Origin: Triatoma infestans
Taxonomy: Eukaryota; Arthropoda; Insecta; Hemiptera; Reduviidae
Length of the DNA stretch: 64,000 nt
Direction of reading: 5' to 3'
Assembly: GCA_011037195.1 (NCBI GenBank)
Contig: JAAEAF010002730.1
Span: 1-64,000 of the forward strand
Below, in pieces: positions 31,566 through 43,226 of the stretch. The notes beneath the pieces are model-generated. The model saw only the letters and a program-made list of their open reading frames with translations. It did not search any database and was not told the DNA's origin. A program made the translations under genes and the position numbers. How positions within the stretch are numbered: position 1 is the first letter of the stretch; every line of letters starts with the position of its first letter.

Positions 31566-31622
31566 AAAACAACGGGTTGAACTCAACTCATAGAGGGCAG
31601 GTAAAAAATATTAAATTTGGGT

Positions 31623-32212
31623 AATAAAAGTTAGGATGGCGCTGTACCTCCTCTTATTGGGCCAGAGCCCTTTTGTGGAGTCAGTGACCAAGTATTTCTA
31701 GAAGAAATCAAGAAGGAGGAGGTGGCTAAAAGAGCTCGTCTCTGGAACACCATCCCGGGACTGAGGCAGGCCAAGGTCTGTCTGGGCGGTTATAACCAGG
31801 AAAGGTCGAAAGCCTTCATCAGTCTGAGTAAGAATAGGATCCGTATTCTTACGGGATTCCTTACGGGGCATTGCAGACTCAGGGGGCACCTGAGAAAGCT
31901 TGGCCTAGTAGGTGACGGCATATGCAGATTCTGTGGAGAGGCGGAGAAACTCCGATACACCTCCTCACGGACTGTGATGCCGTCATTCAAAGAAGATTTA
32001 GTAGTCTGGGCTGTTACCAGATAGGGGAGGAAGAAATACCTACCCTAGAACCTTCCAGGATCCTGAGATTCCTCAGGGAGTTAAACCTGGAGAGGGTGCT
32101 ATAGATGAGCTAGCTCATCTTAGGCACCAGAGGGGGGTACAATAGATCAAGAATGGTCGCGGTACAGAACCCTAGAAAAAAAAAAAAAATAAAAAATAAA
32201 AGTTAGGATGGC
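31623..32212 (+). mobile_element. 5'-truncated LINE in Merlin, with 18-bp duplication
   Basis: AATAAAAGTTAGGATGGC occurs exactly at 31623-31640 and 32195-32212. The insert (31641-32194) ends with an A-rich tail (from 32,175). Poly-A and an 18-bp duplication are the hallmarks of target-primed reverse transcription. The perfect duplication suggests a fairly recent event, younger than the Merlin. Confidence 0.95.
31680..32103 (+). pseudogene. LINE ORF2 C-terminal relic (I/R1-type)
   Basis: Reads EVAKRARLWNTIPGLRQAKV, SKNRIRILTGFLTGHCRLRG, HLRKLGLVGDGICRFCGEAE, then after one frameshift near 31,955 ETPIHLLTDCDAVIQRR and ILRFLRELNLERVL then stop. This is the end of an RNase H-like region (LTGH..L..HL...GL) and the C-terminal zinc-finger C..C....H...C found in I/R1-type LINEs. 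RT and endonuclease are missing through 5' truncation. Confidence 0.85.
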
Positions 32213-32629
32213 TATTGTTCGAAACGGTTTGGTAGCAGTTGTAGCAGACCAGTTATGAAGGGTTGCCCCCTTTCACATGGTTTAAGGGACATTTTTTCAA
32301 TTTCTAAATCACAAGAAGGAAACTATAATAAGATAGGATTTTCCAATATTTTATTTCCTAACAGATCAAAATTATTATGAAAATTAACAATGTTGTAAAA
32401 TTACAGAAAAAAAGTTCAAATACTCATTTGGATTTCAGACTCATCTTGTTGGTTGTGTAGATAGAACCCAATGAACACCAAAAACATTAATTCGAATACA
32501 TGTTATATAAGAAATATCCATAATAAAATAAATTTGGCGGCCTTAAAGGCCTTGTCAAAAAAACTAATCCTATCGTGTACTAACCAATAAAGGAATAAAC
32601 TACTAATAACTACTTATAAAAATACTTCT

Positions 32630-33297
32630 GGGCATCCACAAAATCCTTAAACAACTCTTCATTTGTCGAAAACCTACACCTCCAAATGTCTAAGTAAGTT
32701 TCGAACTTAGTAGTGCACATGCGGCCAATTCGTCTCCTCATGTCTCTTTTTATTTTCGACCAGTGGATTCTATACTTTAGGTATGAACCATTTTATCACG
32801 CGGGCTCACAAAATCTAAGGAGTGGTGAAATCGTAAAGAATCTAAAATTTGGTAGCCTCTCCAGCTATCTGTGATCACGGCAGTTCCCCGTTTAATGTTT
32901 TCGGCCAATACCCGCCGTAAAGTTGGGACATTTCTTTTATCCACTACAGATAAAAAACACTTTTTGGTTGACCTATCTACGTATACCGCCAACTACCCAA
33001 CGGGACTTTGTTACTCTACCTCTGTTAAACTTTCTGCGCCTAAATGCGTTTTCATCCACCTCTACAATTGCGTTTGTCCCTCCAATCTTTCCGCTGTTCT
33101 CAATCAGCCAATTTAAAATTAAATTCCCGAAAAATATCTAGAATTTTTGTTAAGGTATTATGGCATAATCCCGTTTCCCTAACTAGAGGGTTTCGAGGAT
33201 ATTTGAGTATCCAGCCCACTAACACTAGCACTATCTTGTCCAGTGGTGTGTTACTAAAATTTGTGCGATTCCTACTGCTACCACATGTTTCCCACAA
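32630..33297 (-). pseudogene. Merlin transposase (ISXO2-like DDE), nearly complete
   Basis: Minus strand. N-terminal part in frame one (33100-33297): GSSRNRTNFSNTPLDKIVLV, YPRNPLVRETGLCHNTLTKI. Then IGGTNAIVEVDENAFRRRKF, holding the first catalytic Asp, and GRVTKSRWVVGGI. After a frameshift, STKKCFLSVVDKRNVPTLRR, RGTAVITDSWRGYQIL with the second Asp, and HHSLDFVSPRDKMVHT. A single stop (TAA where CAA is likely) is followed in frame by SIES with the catalytic Glu and KIKRDMRRRIGRM, ending DAQKYF. All three DDE residues survive. One frameshift and one stop are the main lesions. Confidence 0.9.
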
Positions 33298-33599
33298 CTA
33301 GATAAACTTTTTAGAAATTCCATGATTCTATTTATTTGAATCTGTATGTACTTAGTGAGTGCTGGGTTACTATTGATCAAGAAATTTTGAAAATGTCCAT
33401 TAAATCATGTCATGGGGAGGCAGGTAAAAAAAGGAATTTACTGTTTGGTTAGAAAAGAGCTGGTGGTAATCCCAAGGGTTAGAGAGTGTATACCTCGTCA
33501 ACTTATTACCTGCCCCCAAATGAGATGAGTTTAACCCAAAACAACTTAAGGTTTGACAAATTTTCATTTATAATTGAATTTTTACAAGGCTTTTGTTTT

Positions 33600-33800
33600 G
33601 AAAAACAATAAATGTCCGGGTTCGATGGTGGATGAGGAAGACTTTTATCCTGGTAAATAGGCAAAAAGGATCTATCTGTCCTGGTCGAAAAGTCATTGAG
33701 ATACTTTAACTTTCTTCACAAGTTTATATTGATTTTGTAATAATTTAATTTATTATAAAATTTATTAATTTATAAGGAAATTTTAGAGAGTGTAATTCTG
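33600..33800. other. nothing recognised
   Basis: AT-rich spacer between the Merlin and a LINE scrap. Confidence 0.4.
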
Positions 33801-34150
33801 TATGTAGCAGAAGTATGGATGCGCTCAATGGCCGCCTCATAAAGCGACTTTTGGCCACAGTAATTGAATTCTGGAGAATGTTAATTGGAAAAATTAAGAA
33901 AAAAACTAATGAAAGTGGAAAAGAACCTCCTTATATGGTATTCCAAATCCATGTTGAAAGAAAGGCGACGGAAAAACTTGCCGAATAGAGTACTGGAATT
34001 GTGGAATAGAGGCTGAAGAAGGCAAGTAGAGTAAGCGGTAGAGGAGACAAGCAGAACATAGATGGATGAAGTTAATGAGATCCTGATGAGCCATGGATTA
34101 GAAGTGGAACAGATCTGGAACCGTGAAGGATGAAGAAATTTGATAAAGAA
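33800..34150 (+). pseudogene. LINE endonuclease/RT C-terminal scrap
   Basis: In one frame MDALNGRLIKRLLATVIEFW (33,820-33,880), corresponding to the T..L.KRLLATEMDFWRR region of insect endonuclease-reverse transcriptase LINEs. After frameshifts ERRRKNLPNRVLELWNRG, and MDEVNEILMSHGLEVEQIWN near 34,060-34,130, matching the final WM..V...L..RGL..E...DRE.WR block. No RT core, so 5'-truncated and old. RTE-like affinity is likely but not certain. Confidence 0.7.
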
Positions 34151-34159
34151 TTAGTGCTA

Positions 34160-34985
34160 GTAGATCGGATAATGTCTTTTTGTTTATATTATGTTGTCAA
34201 TTTTAAAATAAATAGGTATTTGTTTCTTCTGTTGTGTTTATTAAGTTTAAGCCATCAGAAGCTTGCCTTCAAAAACCTAATTTAATACAGATTGACATTT
34301 TTTAATTTTATTTAATTAATTTTTATAGTTCATATCCATATAGCTCACAATTTATTTTGAAATAAATTTTGATTACCAATCAACAAGCTAGTTTTGATAT
34401 CGTAATTTATTTTAGTGTAACAAGAACCCTGAATAATTTTGTTATTCAACCGTGATGGCGCATACATACACATTATAATATGTAAATTCATTAGACAACA
34501 ACTGAATATCATTTATATATAGATTTCTATGTGTATGCATAATAATAATAATAATAATAATTATACAGCAATTATTAGAAATACTATTTAATTATAGAAA
34601 CTCTTATAAAATGACATAAACATTATATATTAAATTCTCTTTAGATACACAGTAGCTTTGTCATTCATAAATAGACCGTGAGATTATTTCAGTTTGTGTT
34701 CTTCCCACAAACAGATTGTGCTCGCATAAACACTGTTTAATCTGTTCAACAATGCAAAAGATCCGTTATGTGTAGCTTGGTTATCTGTGCTTTGTATATT
34801 AAATATTGTTCTTTCCTCTTACACTATCACTCTCTCTCTCTCTTCTCAGATACGCATTTTTTCAAACTACAAACCTCAGCGCATTAACTAAACTTTTAAT
34901 TGTAAGAAATTATTATGAGGCAAAAGACCTCTCTCAGATATGACGACATTTTACAGCGTTTTATATAACTTCTTTCGAAATATAT
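34160..34985. other. AT-rich, (ATA)n at 34,538-34,563
   Basis: Apart from a trinucleotide repeat and a CT-rich patch near 34,830 nothing is recognised. Confidence 0.5.
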
Positions 34986-34997
34986 AGTAAAAAAAAA

Positions 34998-35648
34998 AAT
35001 TCGTCGAAAACTGAAAAAAAAAAAACAGTTCAGTAAAAGCGCACTTCCGGTTTACTAATTTTCTTGGCCAACTCGGAATTTTGGCCATCTATTTATTTCT
35101 AATTAAGTTTGTTTGGATGCTAGGATTGTATAATCTATCATCCAATTATACTTTATCAACTATAATAGCACTTTAGAAAAAACATAACCCCATCCCTCTC
35201 CTAAAAGTGCCTTTAAATGAATTTTTCCAGAGAAATGTTTCAAATAAAAGTTGTAGATCTTTGTATGGTTTAGTTTATAAGGGAAGTTTCAAGAAAATCG
35301 TTGGTGAGCCATTTTTTTTTTTTTTTACAAGAAAATCGTAAAAAAGTGAAAACATTATTTACTAAGTGGGTAAAGTAAACGCACTTCCGGTCATCCGATT
35401 TTTTTCAAACTCGGAATTTCGACAACATAATTAATTCTAATTAACATTATTTAGACGACAGAATTGTCTAATAAACTGAAATAGCACTTTAGATAAAAAC
35501 CTAACCCCACCTCTCCCCCAAAAATGCCCTTAAAGGAATTTTCCCGGAGAAATGTTTCAAATAAAAGTTATAGCTCTTTTGTATGTGTAGTTGATATACC
35601 AAGTTTGAAGAAAATCGTCGGAGCCAATTTTGAGAAAATCGCAAAAAC

Positions 35649-35682
<34 letters not shown>

Positions 35683-35942
35683 AGTTGGTACTTTCGGTTG
35701 AGGAAGTTTGACAGATAACGTTCTGTCAGATCCCATGATGATACCTAAATGGAAATATCAAGTTTCAACTTTCTACGATTTTTCGTTTTTGAGCTATGCT
35801 GTTCACATACACGCACACACACCGACCATTTTCTAAAAAGAACACTTTTTTGGACCTCAGAACGGTTATTTCCGGTGAAAACTCGATATCGAAAATTTGA
35901 CACGATTACAATACTGCCTCTTACTAGGAATAAAAGAAAGTA
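34998..35942 (-). mobile_element. R-family copy
   Basis: Minus orientation. Begins inside the last monomer (ATTCGTCGAAAACTG), boundaries GCACTTCCGGTTTACTAA at 35,040, GCACTTCCGGTCATCCG at 35,380 and ACTTTCGGTTGAGG at 35,690. Poly-A of about 30 bp at 35,650-35,680. Head ends CTTACTAGGAATAAAAGAAA at 35,922-35,941. Followed at once by AATCTGATACGAAACATTCA, the start of another R tail. Confidence 0.85.
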
Positions 35943-36040
35943 AAATAAATCTGATACGAAACATTCACACACAAGTGCAATTAATATAATTTAATAATTA
36001 ACACATTTTTACTTTTTCTTTCTCCTAGTTTTTTTTTTAA
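35943..36040 (-). repeat. R-family tail scrap
   Basis: ATCTGATACGAAACATTCAC next to the previous copy's head repeats the tail-to-head junction seen at 17,431. Only about 30 bp is kept. A plus-strand TTTTACTTTTTCTTTCTCCT head scrap is at 36,008. Confidence 0.5.
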
Positions 36041-36299
36041 ATTGCAATACTTACAAATATTTAGGGGCATATTATACGTATATCTGGACTGGTCATTGTG
36101 GTGGGCGTTCTTTTACAGGAACGTACAAAGTTTGTAGCCGGTTATTGAAACGTTAAAATCTGATAATGATCTCCAAAAGCTACTAAAAATAATTTTAGAC
36201 CCACGGACTCCGTCCAAATTACCCTGACGCACAATCACACGACTTTCTCTATATTGTTATAATTTTTCTATACTGAATAATTTTTTTCATACTTGTAAT

Positions 36300-36562
36300 T
36301 TTTATCTGGTATTTTATCCATCGTAGCATGCATATTCATATTCTTCCTGACCGGTTTCGGATTTTCATCCATCGTCAGAGCAAATTCACCAAGTTTGGCT
36401 AGAGAGTTCACTTCAACGTAATGTTTAAGTTGTGGAATTTGCTCTGACGATGAATGAAAATTCGAAACTGGTCTGGAACAATACATATATATACGCATGC
36501 TACGACAGATAAAATACCAGATGTTATCCAGCATTGCGGACCCATCCGCATTTTCTATAATT
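36300..36562. mobile_element. F-family compact foldback
   Basis: Left arm ATCTGGTATTTTATCCATCG, TAGCATGCATATTCATATTC, CTGACCGGTTTCGGATTTTC, CATCCATCGTCAGAGCAAAT. The right arm is the inverse complement (ATTTGCTCTGACGATGAATG ... CGCATGCTACGACAGATAAA, ACCAGATGTTATCCAGC) ending GCGGACCCATCCGCATTTTC. Arms are about 85 bp around a loop of about 50 bp. The outer left ~25 bp of the family terminus is missing. Confidence 0.85.
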
Positions 36563-37629
36563 CAATATAATATTGCATTGAGAAGATTCATGATTGATGA
36601 TTGATGAAGGAGTTTAAAAAAATCCTTGAAATGTTTCTAAGAAAAATTATTACATATTATTAATTAATACAAAAAACAAGTGTTCATCAAGTGACCAATA
36701 TCCGCCTTAAAATTTACTACATCATTAAATATCCCCCCCCCCCCCGAATCTTTTTTATAATCTAGTTTCTTTTTACCTCAAAAATATCTTTTAAAATTAA
36801 TTAATACTGATTAGTCTTGTAATTATCTTAAGTTTAGTAACTAATACAAGAATATAATGATTAAAGGAGAGCTGTCTAGTGTTGACTAATATGCGCTGCT
36901 ATCCTCTTAATACGCTTGCTTTAAAATTTAATTATAAAACTTCCTATTTCCTCCAGTAGAAATTAGAAAAAAAATTTGTATCTGATCTGCAAAATTCAAT
37001 TTAAAAACAAAAAATTAATAATAAGAGATATTTCAAAATGATGTGATAGATAGATAGGTCGTACAGAAAAAGAAAGAAAGTAATAACGGGTAGGAGGGAG
37101 ATGCATGGTTTGAACATAGATCCTGAAGTTTGGTATGAATGATTAGTTTTGGTGTGTGAGAATTCAGCTGTCCAGATTTCGGTATGACTGTAATACAAGT
37201 CAATAAATTATTTTGTCAGTTCATTTGGCTTTGTCAAACAATCAAAGGGCGCTGCTGATATTCACTTTCAAATGAAAAAAAAAAATTATACACCTGGACA
37301 ATTTAAATATAAAAATTAAAAATTATCCTAAAAATATAAAAATGCACTGTATTTGACAGTTTTTAAACAGACATGGCGACATTTCAAAAATTTGATTTAT
37401 TTTTTAAATTTTTTTTTTTTTTAATTACAACATTTTTGTCACTTGGGCCTTTTTCTTTGGTAAGAGTTTGCATTTGATCGAGATAAATATTTCAAATTCA
37501 GTTTTGTTTTTTTTTTTTTTTTTTTTTTTACGTCTATGTGAGAATCACAATATATCACAAAAATTAGAAAAATGACAGGAAGCTTAAAAATGGATATTCC
37601 ATCTGCATAGCACCATCGTATCTTGACAG
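36563..37629. other. AT-rich, homopolymer runs, nothing recognised
   Basis: Poly-C at 36,732-36,745, poly-T at 37,411 and 37,507-37,531. No gene or family supported. Confidence 0.5.
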
Positions 37630-37715
37630 TGTAATGGCATCCAGCCTGCTGAAGTCAGAGAGTAGTCTCTGTTAACCAGAGAGAGCCTCTCTTCTCTCTG
37701 CTGGATGCCATTACA
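37630..37715. repeat. 86-bp palindrome TGTAATGG...CCATTACA
   Basis: TGTAATGGCATCCAGC at the left and GCTGGATGCCATTACA at the right are perfect inverse complements (16 bp). The interior is AG/CT-rich and partly self-complementary around GTTAAC. It can fold as one long hairpin. The outer TGTAATGG resembles the first bases of the solo LTRs, but the rest does not. Confidence 0.85.
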
Positions 37716-37839
37716 ACAAGGTTTCGTCAGAATTCTACTACAACATTACTTCAGTATAATGTACGATCCTGTCACATATAACAATATTGAAGTGCATTAC
37801 TAATAATATTTTATAAGTCATCAGAACTGCGCCTTTACT

Positions 37840-37975
37840 GAATAGATTATAAAGTTTTTCCGGAATTTTGTCGAAAATAGCTCCGAATATTTTTTAATAG
37901 TTCTTCCTGTTCTAGTAATCGTGTCAAATTTTCAATATCGAGTTTTCAACGGAAATACATATTTTGATTAGCCTA
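37840..37975 (+). repeat. R-family scrap, rearranged
   Basis: TTGTCGAAAATAGCTCCGAA (monomer text) precedes TAGTAATCGTGTCAAATTTT and GAGTTTTCAACGGAAATACA (head text). This order is opposite to that in R, so two pieces have been joined. Confidence 0.55.
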
Positions 37976-37979
37976 AAAT

Positions 37980-38560
37980 ACACCCAAATTTCACACTATG
38001 ATTGGTTAGTAATTAATAGCTAATTATTTCTTTGAAAAAAAAAAAACACTTTAGAATTTCTTTACTAAATTTCCCTTCGTAGGTATTTTATAAATTATCA
38101 AATTGTGCAATAAAATTTTTTTTATAAAAAAAAAGTGCAAAAAAAATAAAGTTATTTTTAATACAACATTTATTGTTTGTTTTATATAATTGATGTGAGC
38201 TATAAAGAAAAAAAAATTCAGAATTTTCATTCCGTTGTTTGTAAAAAGAAAAACAAAAAAGTATTAGGCAGAAATGCAGTGTAAGTCCGCCATTTTGTAT
38301 TTGGCAGTTTGTACTAGTGAAACAAAATAAAATTGATGTTAAGCATTCACACAAAAATCAAAAATTTCTCCAATGAATTCATAATATTTAAAAAAAAAAC
38401 TTTACTTAGACCTGGAAAAAGTAGATTCATTGCAATGTCGTTAATTATATGTACATGGCGCAGTGTACAAAATATTGAAGAGTATCTATTTATAAAGATG
38501 GAAATCCAGCCATAAGCTAATGCAATCAAGATATAGTTTCTCGCAACAATATAAAAAAAT
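37980..38560. other. nothing recognised
   Basis: AT-rich with A-runs. Short overlapping open frames on both strands are not supported. Confidence 0.5.
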
Positions 38561-38562
38561 CT

Positions 38563-39586
38563 GGTGTGAAACATTCACACAACTTTCTCTTACTCCAGTT
38601 CCTCAAAATTATAATTGACAAATGTTAATAGTGTACCAAATTTAATGAAATTCGTCGAAAACTGAAAAAACAGTTCAAATTATCAAATTGTGTAAAACAC
38701 TTCCGATTTACTAATTTTCTTGACACTTGGAATTTTGGCCATCTATTTATTTTTAATTAATTTTGTTTGGATGATAGAATTGTATACACAACTATGATAG
38801 CACTTTAGAAAAAAACCATAACCCCACCCCTCCCCTAAAAGTGCCCTTAAATGAATTTTTTTCAGAGAAATGTTTTAAGTAAAAGTTGTAGATCTTTGTA
38901 TGCGTAGTTTATATAAGAAGTTTCAAGAAAAATCATCGGAGCCATTTTTCAGAAAATCGCGAAAAAGTGAAAAAATCCATTTAGTAAAGTGGTAAGATAG
39001 ATAAACGCACTTCCGGTTATGCGATTTATTTCAAACTTGGAATTTCAACAATATATTTAATTCTAATTAACATTATTTAGATGAGCGAATTGTCCAATAA
39101 ACTGAAATAGCACTTTAGATGAAAACATAACCGCTCCTCCTCCCCCAGAAGTGCCCTTAACTGAATTTTCCCGGAGAAATGTTTCAAATAAAAATTGTAG
39201 CTCCTTGCATGTGTAGTTAATATACCAAGTTTGAAGAAACTCGTCGGAGCCATTTTTCAGGAAATCGCAAAAAAGTAAAAAAAAAAAAAAAAAAAACTAG
39301 TAAAGTGGTACTTCCGGTTGAAGGACAGATAACGAGGAATTTTGATATGATCCCATGGTGATACCTATTCGGAATATTAAGTTTGAACCTTTTTACGATT
39401 TTTCGTTTTTGAGCTATGCTGTTCACATACATACATACACACATACACACAGACCATTTGCTAAAAATCACTTTTTTGGACTCAGGGGACCTCAAAACGG
39501 ATATTTCCGGTGAAAACTCGATATCGAAAATTTGACACGATTACAAATAATTCCTCTTACTAGGTAGATGTAAGAGAAAGTAAAAA
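38563..39586 (-). mobile_element. R-family copy, full length
   Basis: Minus orientation with both ends: ATCTGGTGTGAAACATTCAC, ACAACTTTCTCTTACTCCAG at the left and TTACTAGGTAGATGTAAGAG, AAAGTAAAAAA at the right. Boundaries: CACTTCCGATTTACTAA at 38,698, GCACTTCCGGTTATGCG at 39,007, GTACTTCCGGTTGAAGG at 39,308. ATAC/ACAT microsatellite at 39,425. With the 19.1-kb copy this is the best pair for defining the family. Confidence 0.85.
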
Positions 39587-39589
39587 ACT

Positions 39590-41590
39590 CTAACCACCTT
39601 CTCTCCCTCATATTTCTAATCAACATTTTTAAATCTCGTAATATGTATGTATATACATTATTTTGTTGTTAGATATAGTATTTGGGCAAAAAAAACGTAC
39701 CTTTCTGAAAATATTCGTGAAAATATAGCTATATAAATGTTGTTCTGATCTAACGTAGATTGGCTCTGTAAATATATATATCGCCATCTGGTGTATTTCT
39801 ATTTATTTCCTGCAATGTAGTTTCTTCTTTCCCGTTTAGTACTCGTCAATTTTCTGATAGGATCTAGTTATTGATTTCTTCGTTATATATATAATATTGT
39901 TAACTTTTGAGACCTTTGTTATTCATACTATATAATAATTTCTGTTTTGTATTTTAAATATTTATACAACTGGTGTTCACTATTTGTAGATCAAGTCGTC
40001 AATACAATTTGACAGAAGTTCTACTATCATGTTTTAAACACCTGGAAGTTTGGGGTTCTCACTTATTCCATGACAGGGGAGATAATAAATTGACACTGAA
40101 AGCCACATCTGCTTTGCTAAGTTACTTCGTATAATAATGCACCCGGACATTTTTTCTCTCTATGTAGGTATTATATGAGATTTTGACTCAACTTGAATAT
40201 ATTGTGAAAGGGTGTGTCGCTTTTTGGGGAGGGGTTGAAATGATTGTGTCTTCTTTAACTATAAATCTTTAACCAACTGTACGTTAAACTTATTAAATGA
40301 TTTCAATACCATAGGTTAGATAGCATGCATCTAATTTTTCATTTTAGAAATATACCGGTTATCCATGCATTAATGACAGTTTAGCTGCATTTAGTTGCCT
40401 ACCCTCAAATGATTCATGATTTTCTGGAGTCGCTATAACGCGTGTACCCTTATAAGTGGGTGGTATATCAAAATGTGTTGCAAGAATTCTTAGCCAGAAA
40501 ATTGGTTAACCAATAACTGGTATGACTTGCAGGCAATGGAATTTTCCGAAAAATGGCTGCAACGATTTTGGAATGCTAATTGCACTTAGAAAATTGTTAT
40601 TTTTAGTAATTAAATGCTATATAAAAAAAATTAAAAGTCTCTTGTCTCTGTAGATTATTTAAGACAAGTAACTAGTAACTTTTAATTTTCTTTTTTTTAT
40701 GTTTCTGCAATGTAACAAATGTGTATGTTTAAAAATTCTTTTCCCACATCTTCACGTTCCATCTATATATTAAAAAGCCTTGATAAAGACAGGAAACTCT
40801 ATCGAAACGTTGGCATATACTGTAATATTATTTGTATTGGGGGTAAATTAACTTAGATATATTATGTTAATTAATTATTATAATTTATATGTGGATCTTC
40901 TCTAAAGGGATCTCGTGAGATCTGTGTTGTACAGAAGTTGGAGAGGATTAAAAAAAACAACTAAATATTTAGATTCAAAATATATAATTAAAATAACCAA
41001 CATATGTCAAAATTGAATAAATACAATATTGTGATATAACAACATATTAAGTGTCTTGTCATTTAGGCGAAATAGCTTTTTGTAGAACTTACTTATTTAA
41101 ACATATATTCTAAGTTTGAAGATGGTTGGGTTTCTTGGGGCACTTCCACCACTCACTACTGTACATGGCTTTTTCTAATGACAGATTTCACTCTTTTTAT
41201 AGTACAAATTTTGAACTGACCCCTTTCCCTAAAAGAGTCCACCTTATATATTATACCTCCACACCGGAGAAAGTGAGAAGAGGGAAATTCCCTTTGTCCT
41301 AAATAAATGTAGTGATAGGGGTAGACCAGGTACCCTCTGACTCAACTAACTGTTTCTTTTGTGCCTTCCAACCTTCAAAAAACCCAAATTTATAAATATA
41401 TACATCAAAGGAAAAATTCCTTACTTTACAATCATAAAATATATAACAAGAATATATTTCAACACAATTTACATTTATTTAATTCGCCCAAAGATGTACA
41501 CATTACAATGCATTGAATGTTTCTTTCTTGACCGATCCTCAACAAATTTCTTCATAACATAATTCATCAATGGTCAACAAATACTTCTAT
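39590..41590. other. mostly unassigned
   Basis: No coding segment recognised. At 40,780-40,812 AAAAAGCCTTGATAAAGACA and CTCTATCGAAACGTTGGC resemble the conserved end block of Penelope-like elements. At 40,540-40,580 GAAAAATGGCTGCAACGATT is R-monomer-like. Confidence 0.45.
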
Positions 41591-41720
41591 CACTTTTATA
41601 TAATACAATTTTTCTGGTAAAAGAGGGAGTTTTATTGCGATCGCGACAGATTTTCGAATTTCAGTTTTCACCCAAAATACGTGTGTTAGAATTCTCGTAG
41701 TTTTTATCGAGTGATCTTTG
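41590..41720 (+). repeat. R-family head scrap
   Basis: AAAGAGGGAGTTTTATTGCG, ATCGCGACAGATTTTCGAAT, TCAGTTTTCACCCAAAATAC. About 120 bp of head, diverged. Confidence 0.5.
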
Positions 41721-43050
41721 TGTGTATGGATGGGTTGGTTGAAAAAAGTAAGTATATATATAAGTAGATTTTTGTTAAGTTAAACTTTCTTCGTTTTATT
41801 TTTATATATTGTTTGTTGTAATGATGAGGTAAAGGGATAAGGGCCAAGGTTTGTTCAGTTAGTAGTTGATGAAGGAATTGTGATAAGGGCTCCAAAACCA
41901 TTCTGTGGTTAGTTATAAAGGGAAGAAGTTTTATCTGCACGCTGTTTTAAAGGCCCCCCCTTACACAGTTTGTTTACCGGCCGCGACCGCTGGTAACAAC
42001 TTGAAATAATTAATCAAGTGTTGCCGGTTTCCCTCGACTACCTGGGCCAAGGTGATCGTGATTCTCCACCTCCCTTAAGCCGCCTTCTAAAAACGGGATA
42101 ACAATGGATTAACCATCCTACCCTAAGTGGTATCTTTAGTTTAAGATATATTAGACTTTCTTTAGCTATTTTCCTCCTTCCCCCCGAACTTTATTAGTTT
42201 TCATAAAATTTGAATTTTCCCTTCAACGCTTCCATAGTCTTAATTATCTTTGTCCGAAAAGTGAACTTGGTCCATTATTATTTCTATCTCTTTATATCTT
42301 TTTTTCTCTAGATTCTTGTTGCGGATTTATTCCCACTCAGTAGCAAACAATCTTTCCTCTCTTGCACCCCTCCAATGCAACAGGTTTCTCCACAAGGGAT
42401 GATCTTTTTTTTTCTTGATAAATTGTAAGATGCTCCTTTACATTTTTAGACAAAATATTGCTACTCTAAGACAAGATATTCCTCTAAAATTCAAGAGGCA
42501 AAAGTAAATACTGCACGACTTACCAGAATTTAAAATTTGCAATTATGCAATCAGTTTTTTTGCTATTTAATTTAAAATGGTTCCAAGATTTTTTTCCAAT
42601 TTCGTATACTGTCTACAGACATAACCAGTCAGACAGTCCATTTTTATTTGGAACATTTTCAATTTTTGGAAAATTTTATTCTAGGAGTGTTCTGAATGGA
42701 ATTAGAAACGTTAAGTACTGAAATACTACTTCGGCACAATATACTGAACTGTGTATTAGCAACTGAACTACTAACAATATGAGTATTATTACACAGCACT
42801 TAGAATATTAATATAATTTGGAAAGAAGCGATTGGTAGAATTCCAAATTTGAATAAAATATGTTAACTGGAGATTCGATTTTGTGCCATAGGTTTTCCTG
42901 AGTTTTTTTAATTGCCCTGAAAACTAGGGTGAAATGATTTCTTTTGATCGTGAATGCTTACTAGAGCACAAATACGAGTCATGTTCAGAAAGTAAGTGTA
43001 CTGAGACCCTCACGGCCGGAGGGATTTTGTTTTCGACATGTTGGCTACAC
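41721..43050. other. unassigned, with a GC-richer block at 41,955-42,120
   Basis: The block (GTTTACCGGCCGCGACCGCT, GCCGGTTTCCCTCGACTACC, TGGGCCAAGGTGATCGTGAT) stands out in composition, but no reading frame or partner copy was found. Traces of diverged R text occur at 42,570-42,680. At 42,980-43,010 GTCATGTTCAGAAAGTAAGT looks like a lone mariner terminus. Confidence 0.4.
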
Positions 43051-43226
43051 TAGAGCAGCGGTTTCAAACATGTTTGAAATTCTAGAGCAGCGGTTCTTAA
43101 CCTTTTTAGTGGTCAGCACCCGCTTGAATCTGAAAATAAGCTCTTGCACCCCCCTTAAAAAAGTGTGTGTATTTTTTATTTAAGACAAAACATTTACTGC
43201 ATAAATAAATGCCGTGTTTATTTACA

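Larger units (their letters stand above)
31574..33537 (-). mobile_element. Merlin DNA transposon, split by a LINE
   Basis: Perfect 8-bp target duplication AAAACAAC at 31566-31573 and 33538-33545. Termini: left GGGTTGAACTCAACTCATAG then GGGCAGGTAA; right inverse complement GGGTTAAACTCATCTCATTT then GGGGGCAGGTAA. The GG start, the 8-bp duplication and an ISXO2/IS1016-like transposase all fit the Merlin superfamily. Total 1,964 bp including 572 bp of LINE plus duplicated target; the original was therefore about 1.39 kb. An extra copy of GGGGAGGCAGGTAA lies internally at about 33,415. Confidence 0.9.
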
